Below, piece by piece: positions 60,986-64,000 of a stretch of 64,000 bases of DNA. Position 1 is the first letter of the stretch. Each line of letters starts with the position of its first letter. Source of the stretch: Xanthobacter sp. NM-59 (lineage in GTDB: Bacteria > Pseudomonadota > Alphaproteobacteria > Rhizobiales > Xanthobacteraceae); contig NZ_JACBFQ010000001.1 in the NCBI RefSeq assembly GCF_021401125.1, positions 682,001-746,000 on the forward strand, given 5' to 3'. Made by a program: the position numbers and the translations under genes. The notes beneath the pieces are model-generated. The model was not told where the DNA came from, ran no database searches, and saw only the letters and a list, made by a program, of their open reading frames with translations.

Positions 60986-63394
60986 TCACTGGGCCGCCTG
61001 GGCGGTGACCTCCAGGGGGTCGAGGGCGACGTCCTGGGTCGCCGGCTCCAGCCCCAGAACGTGGCGGATGCGCTGGAGCATGGAGAGGGTCCGCGGGTCC
61101 ATCTCATCCAGCGGGCCGGGCACGAACTGCACCACCTCGGCCGCCTTGAGCCGCTCTTCCGGAGTGCGCAGCAGCTCGGGCAGCGCCTCGATGGCGGCCT
61201 CGCGGGCATATTCCACGATCAGGCTCTGTTCGTGGATGATCTCCGCCTTTCGGGCCACCGGCAGCGAGTGGAACGGCTCGTCCTTCGTGAGCACCTTGGC
61301 GGAGCGCTCCAGGCGATCGCGACGCACATTGCCACGGGCATCGGCGAGCAGGATCAGCATGCGGATCACGGCTTCCACGAAGGTGCCGGAGTTCACATGC
61401 AGCAGCGCCGAACGCACTTCCGGCAGGCCCACCAGCTCTTCCTTGGTCTTGCGGGTCCGCTCGAAGTTATAGTTGCGGCCGAACCAGCGCATGTAAGGCG
61501 TGGCATAAATGGAATAGAAGGTCACTTCGTACCAGGCGTCGCGAATATCGCGGATCACGTCGATGGTCTGCTCGAAAGCATCGGCGATCAGCCGTTCCGC
61601 CAGCACGAAGGGGTTGTCCTTCTCGACCGGCTTGCGGCTCTCATTCACCACCTTGGTGATGGCTTCGAGCGGCAGCATGGCCGGATTGCGCGAGGACGCG
61701 ACCGCGCGCTGAACCCGCAGCGGATGCAGCATGCGGCCGATCTCGGCGCTGGCGCGGGTCACGGAGGCCTGAACCAGCGGGCGCATGAACACGTCATAGA
61801 GCTCGCCCTGGAGCTCGGAGATGTGCTGCACGGCGGCGAACGGCACCTCGTCCTCGCGCCCGTCGGCGTAGCCGGGCAGCTCGCTCATCTTGCGCTCGGC
61901 GAACGACACCGTGAACTGGGCGTCCTGGCCCTCGCCCTGAATGTCGTCGATGGTCATTTCGTAGAGGCCGGGCTGAAGCGCCTCGATGGTCTTCAGCACG
62001 GAGGACATCTGCGCATGCTCGCGCTTGGCGATGGACGCCGAGACGAAGATGCCGAGATGGCCGACCTTGTCATGCACCATGTAGACGATGCGCTGACCGC
62101 GAATGCGGATCTCCGTCTCGTCCGCATAGGTGTCCATGATCCAGTTGATGGCCTGCTTCACCGGCGTGATGTTGTCGCCGTGGCTGGCGAACACGATGAT
62201 CGGCGAGCGGATCTGCTTCACGTCCAGCACGCGGCCGTGCTCGAGGCGCGCCTCGTTGCGGGCCAGCTTGTTGCCCACGAAGAGCTGGCGCACGATCCAG
62301 CTGATTTCGGGCTCGTTGAGCAGGAAGAAGCCGCTCCACCAGCGTTCGAATTCCAGGAAGCGCCCGCGCTCGGTGTCCACCTTCTCGAACAGGTCGTAAT
62401 ATTTGCGGAACCAGGTCCGGCTGGGGTTCAGCATCTCGAAGTTCAGAACCAGCCACGCGCCGTCGAAGACGCCGTCGCCATAATCGGACCAGAACATGGG
62501 CTGGATCTGCCCGCCCAGCAGGCCGGCATTGTAGCGCATGGGGTTGGCGCCCACGTCGCCGGACCAGGTCTCGACGGGGGCCCCGTTCAGGACCAGCGGG
62601 CCGGTAATGTCCGGATTGGCGGCACCGAGGATGAGGGTGGCCCAGCCGCCCTGGCAGTTGCCGATCACCACCGGCTTCGGCGCGTCCGGGTGCTGCTCCT
62701 GCACATAGCGCACGAAAGTGGCTTCGGCGCGCGAAACATCGGCCAGCGTCTGGCCAGGTTCGGGATTGCGGCTGAAGCTGACGAAGTAGACTGGATGGCC
62801 GCCCTTCAGCGCCACGCCCACCTGGCTGTCGGACTTGAAGCCGCCGATGCCGGCGCCGTGTCCCGCGCGCGGATCGATGATCACGTAGGGGCGCTTCCAG
62901 GGATAAACCTCGACCCCGGCGGGCGGCGTGATCTTCAGCAGCGCATAGTTGCACGGCCGCGGCAGGGTGCGACCATCCATGGCCACTTCATAGTCGTAGA
63001 TGAGCACCGGCGGGCAGCCGGCGGCTTCGTGCTCAAAGAAATTGTCACCACGCTGGCGCAGCGTGTCCATGGTGAGGACCATGCGCTGGGTACGGTCGAT
63101 GGCGTAGGCCTGCGCTTCCTTCACCCGATCGGAGAGCGAACGGCCCGTGCTGGTCACGGTGCCCACCAGAGCGGTGAGCTCGTTGAAGGTCTCCCGCAGG
63201 CGCTCGCCATGGGTGGCCGAGATGTTCATGAAGTGCCGGCCGGCAGCCTTCGAGGTGAGCTGGCTCATGGTGGAGAGCTCGGAGAGCTGGGCGGTCATGG
63301 CCAGCGCGCGCTGGCGCGCGGTCCAGGCGTTCCCGTCCGTCACCTTGGCGAAGAACGGGTTCGTGAACTTCGAGGCTGAAAGCTGAGCGTTCAA
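60986..63394 (-). CDS. DUF3141 protein (PHA synthase-like alpha/beta hydrolase)
   Basis: 802 residues. A helical N-terminal part is followed by an alpha/beta hydrolase region (about 140-470): YVIIDPRAGHGAGIGGFK, nucleophile elbow VVIGNCQGGWATLI in which the nucleophile is Cys, as in PHA synthases, VFASHGDNITPVKQAI with the acid, and MVHDKVGHLGIFVSA with the His. A long helical C-terminal region follows. This matches DUF3141, a family annotated near PHA metabolism but of unproved function. Start is best placed at TTG 63394 with GGGGAGG upstream; earlier ATG codons would add a low-quality leader. Confidence 0.85.
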   Translation of the reverse strand: MNAQLSASKFTNPFFAKVTDGNAWTARQRALAMTAQLSELSTMSQLTSKAAGRHFMNISATHGERLRETFNELTALVGTVTSTGRSLSDRVKEAQAYAIDRTQRMVLTMDTLRQRGDNFFEHEAAGCPPVLIYDYEVAMDGRTLPRPCNYALLKITPPAGVEVYPWKRPYVIIDPRAGHGAGIGGFKSDSQVGVALKGGHPVYFVSFSRNPEPGQTLADVSRAEATFVRYVQEQHPDAPKPVVIGNCQGGWATLILGAANPDITGPLVLNGAPVETWSGDVGANPMRYNAGLLGGQIQPMFWSDYGDGVFDGAWLVLNFEMLNPSRTWFRKYYDLFEKVDTERGRFLEFERWWSGFFLLNEPEISWIVRQLFVGNKLARNEARLEHGRVLDVKQIRSPIIVFASHGDNITPVKQAINWIMDTYADETEIRIRGQRIVYMVHDKVGHLGIFVSASIAKREHAQMSSVLKTIEALQPGLYEMTIDDIQGEGQDAQFTVSFAERKMSELPGYADGREDEVPFAAVQHISELQGELYDVFMRPLVQASVTRASAEIGRMLHPLRVQRAVASSRNPAMLPLEAITKVVNESRKPVEKDNPFVLAERLIADAFEQTIDVIRDIRDAWYEVTFYSIYATPYMRWFGRNYNFERTRKTKEELVGLPEVRSALLHVNSGTFVEAVIRMLILLADARGNVRRDRLERSAKVLTKDEPFHSLPVARKAEIIHEQSLIVEYAREAAIEALPELLRTPEERLKAAEVVQFVPGPLDEMDPRTLSMLQRIRHVLGLEPATQDVALDPLEVTAQAAQ

Positions 63395-63609
63395 GCGGTC
63401 CTCCCCGCCGCATGGGCGGCGTGTTCCGGTTCGGCCGTTCTCCAGCCGGGGCCGCCGGAGAATACTGCACCGCACAATACTAGACACGGCCTGTTGCATA
63501 AAGATGGCAGTCGCGCTGTACCACCCCGCGCCTCGCGCAATGGTTGACGACATGTCGACGCCCGCGGCCCGCCGTGCGATAGGAATGGGAAACCTGAGGG
63601 AGGCGCCAG
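63395..63609. other. Divergent promoter region
   Basis: 215 bp between the divergent DUF3141 and XRE genes; presumably contains both promoters. No operator palindrome was noticed. Confidence 0.35.
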
Positions 63610-63894
63610 ATGAACGACACCGTTTCCGCACGGCAAATCAAGGCCGCGCGCGCCATTCTCGGCTGGCGGCGCCAGGATCTGGCCTCCCGCGCCGGCATGA
63701 GCCCGGCCACCGTAAAAGTCGTGGAAACCGACGAGGACGCCCTGCCCGCCCTCGCCCCCACCCGCGCGCGGCTCGTGAAGGTGCTGGAGGCTGCGGGTAT
63801 CAGATTCCTGCTGGGCAGCGCGCCGGGCGTTCAGCTCATTCCGGCCGAAGAGGGCCTGCGGGCCGAGGACCTCAACGCCTCCAACGACGACTGA
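63610..63894 (+). CDS. XRE-type helix-turn-helix regulator
   Basis: 94 residues with a Cro/CI-like HTH at the N-terminus: ARQIKAARAILGWRRQDLA, SRAGMSPATVKVVE, LVKVLEAAGI. The C-terminal 30 residues form a short strand-rich tail (FLLGSAPGVQLIPAEEG) common in small rhizobial XRE proteins. ATG 63610 is preceded by GGGAGG. Divergent from the DUF3141 gene, so it may regulate it; the target is not shown by sequence. Confidence 0.8.
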   Translation: MNDTVSARQIKAARAILGWRRQDLASRAGMSPATVKVVETDEDALPALAPTRARLVKVLEAAGIRFLLGSAPGVQLIPAEEGLRAEDLNASNDD

Positions 63895-64000
63895 CCGCGC
63901 GAGGCCCAGCGACGGTATAAACGCCGCCAAAAGCGGGTGCCCTTCAGTCACGCCTGTGCTTTGCTGCGGCTCCATCACATCGGACGGACCCATGATTCTC

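Noticed and set aside
60974-63379. 801-codon plus-strand frame opposite the DUF3141 gene
   Set aside because: Composition typical of an antisense frame (His/Gln/Gly-rich); the minus-strand protein has recognisable hydrolase motifs.
63990-64000. ATG at the extreme right end as a new gene start
   Set aside because: Only three codons are visible and no clear ribosome binding site precedes it.

Overview
The window is GC-rich, densely packed alphaproteobacterial chromosome. A LexA box of the GAAC-N7-GAAC type (the alphaproteobacterial GTTC-N7-GTTC box read on the other strand), a rhizobial-style RecA N-terminus with recA followed by alaS, an alphaproteobacterial initiator tRNA and an oxygen-dependent cobalamin pathway point to Hyphomicrobiales; a Xanthobacteraceae-like host is an inference. 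Gene starts below were moved from the longest open frame where a ribosome binding site or family length argued for it.

Layout. 1-9.7 kb: a translationally coupled trio (LpxH-like phosphoesterase, GT4 glycosyltransferase, threonine/serine dehydratase), an FAH-family hydrolase, a YbdK-type ligase, RsmE, a NodB-type polysaccharide deacetylase, and a lone relative of the C-terminal half of multifunctional Cca. 9.7-20 kb: recA with its SOS box, alaS, a Kef-type antiporter, a six-segment potassium channel, icd with a clear terminator, trmJ and initiator tRNA-Met. 20.3-23 kb: a divergent MarR regulator and MFS transporter / alpha-beta hydrolase unit with a double operator. 23-43 kb: a large cobalamin region with two cobalamin riboswitches. 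One, on the minus strand, controls the cobalt importer cbtB-cbtA and a small exported protein; the other, on the plus strand, leads cobW-N-G-H-I-J, then cobL-M-B-A-F. cobO, a DUF1289 protein and cobQ run on the minus strand, cobD (threonine-phosphate decarboxylase) and a histidine-phosphatase relative run on the plus strand, and cobK lies antisense between cobJ and cobL. Together these cover uroporphyrinogen III to adenosylcobyric acid by the aerobic route; the CobS/CobT chelatase partners, cobalt reductase and nucleotide-loop genes are not in the window.

43.35-54.40 kb: an AT-richer integrated element bounded by a perfect 107-bp direct repeat that contains a complete tRNA-Lys gene at each end. 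It carries a P4-type tyrosine integrase, GTTACCC arm-type repeats at both ends, an AT-rich non-coding block with palindromes, a large helicase/primase-like protein, and about nine minus-strand genes of which almost all encode exported or membrane proteins (an LprI/DUF1311 protein, a DUF805 protein, paralogous periplasmic proteins and several unrecognised ones). This is the most likely place for an undescribed system.

54.4-64 kb: core-like chromosome again: an M20 amidohydrolase, small conserved proteins, a cysteine-dioxygenase-like cupin that has lost its metal ligands, a carboxylesterase, a TrpC-like protein lacking several catalytic residues, a Rieske ferredoxin, an SDR protein, an exported four-EF-hand protein, a DUF3141 alpha/beta hydrolase and an XRE-type regulator. 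Several proteins in the window are recognisable family members with altered active sites, which is noted entry by entry.
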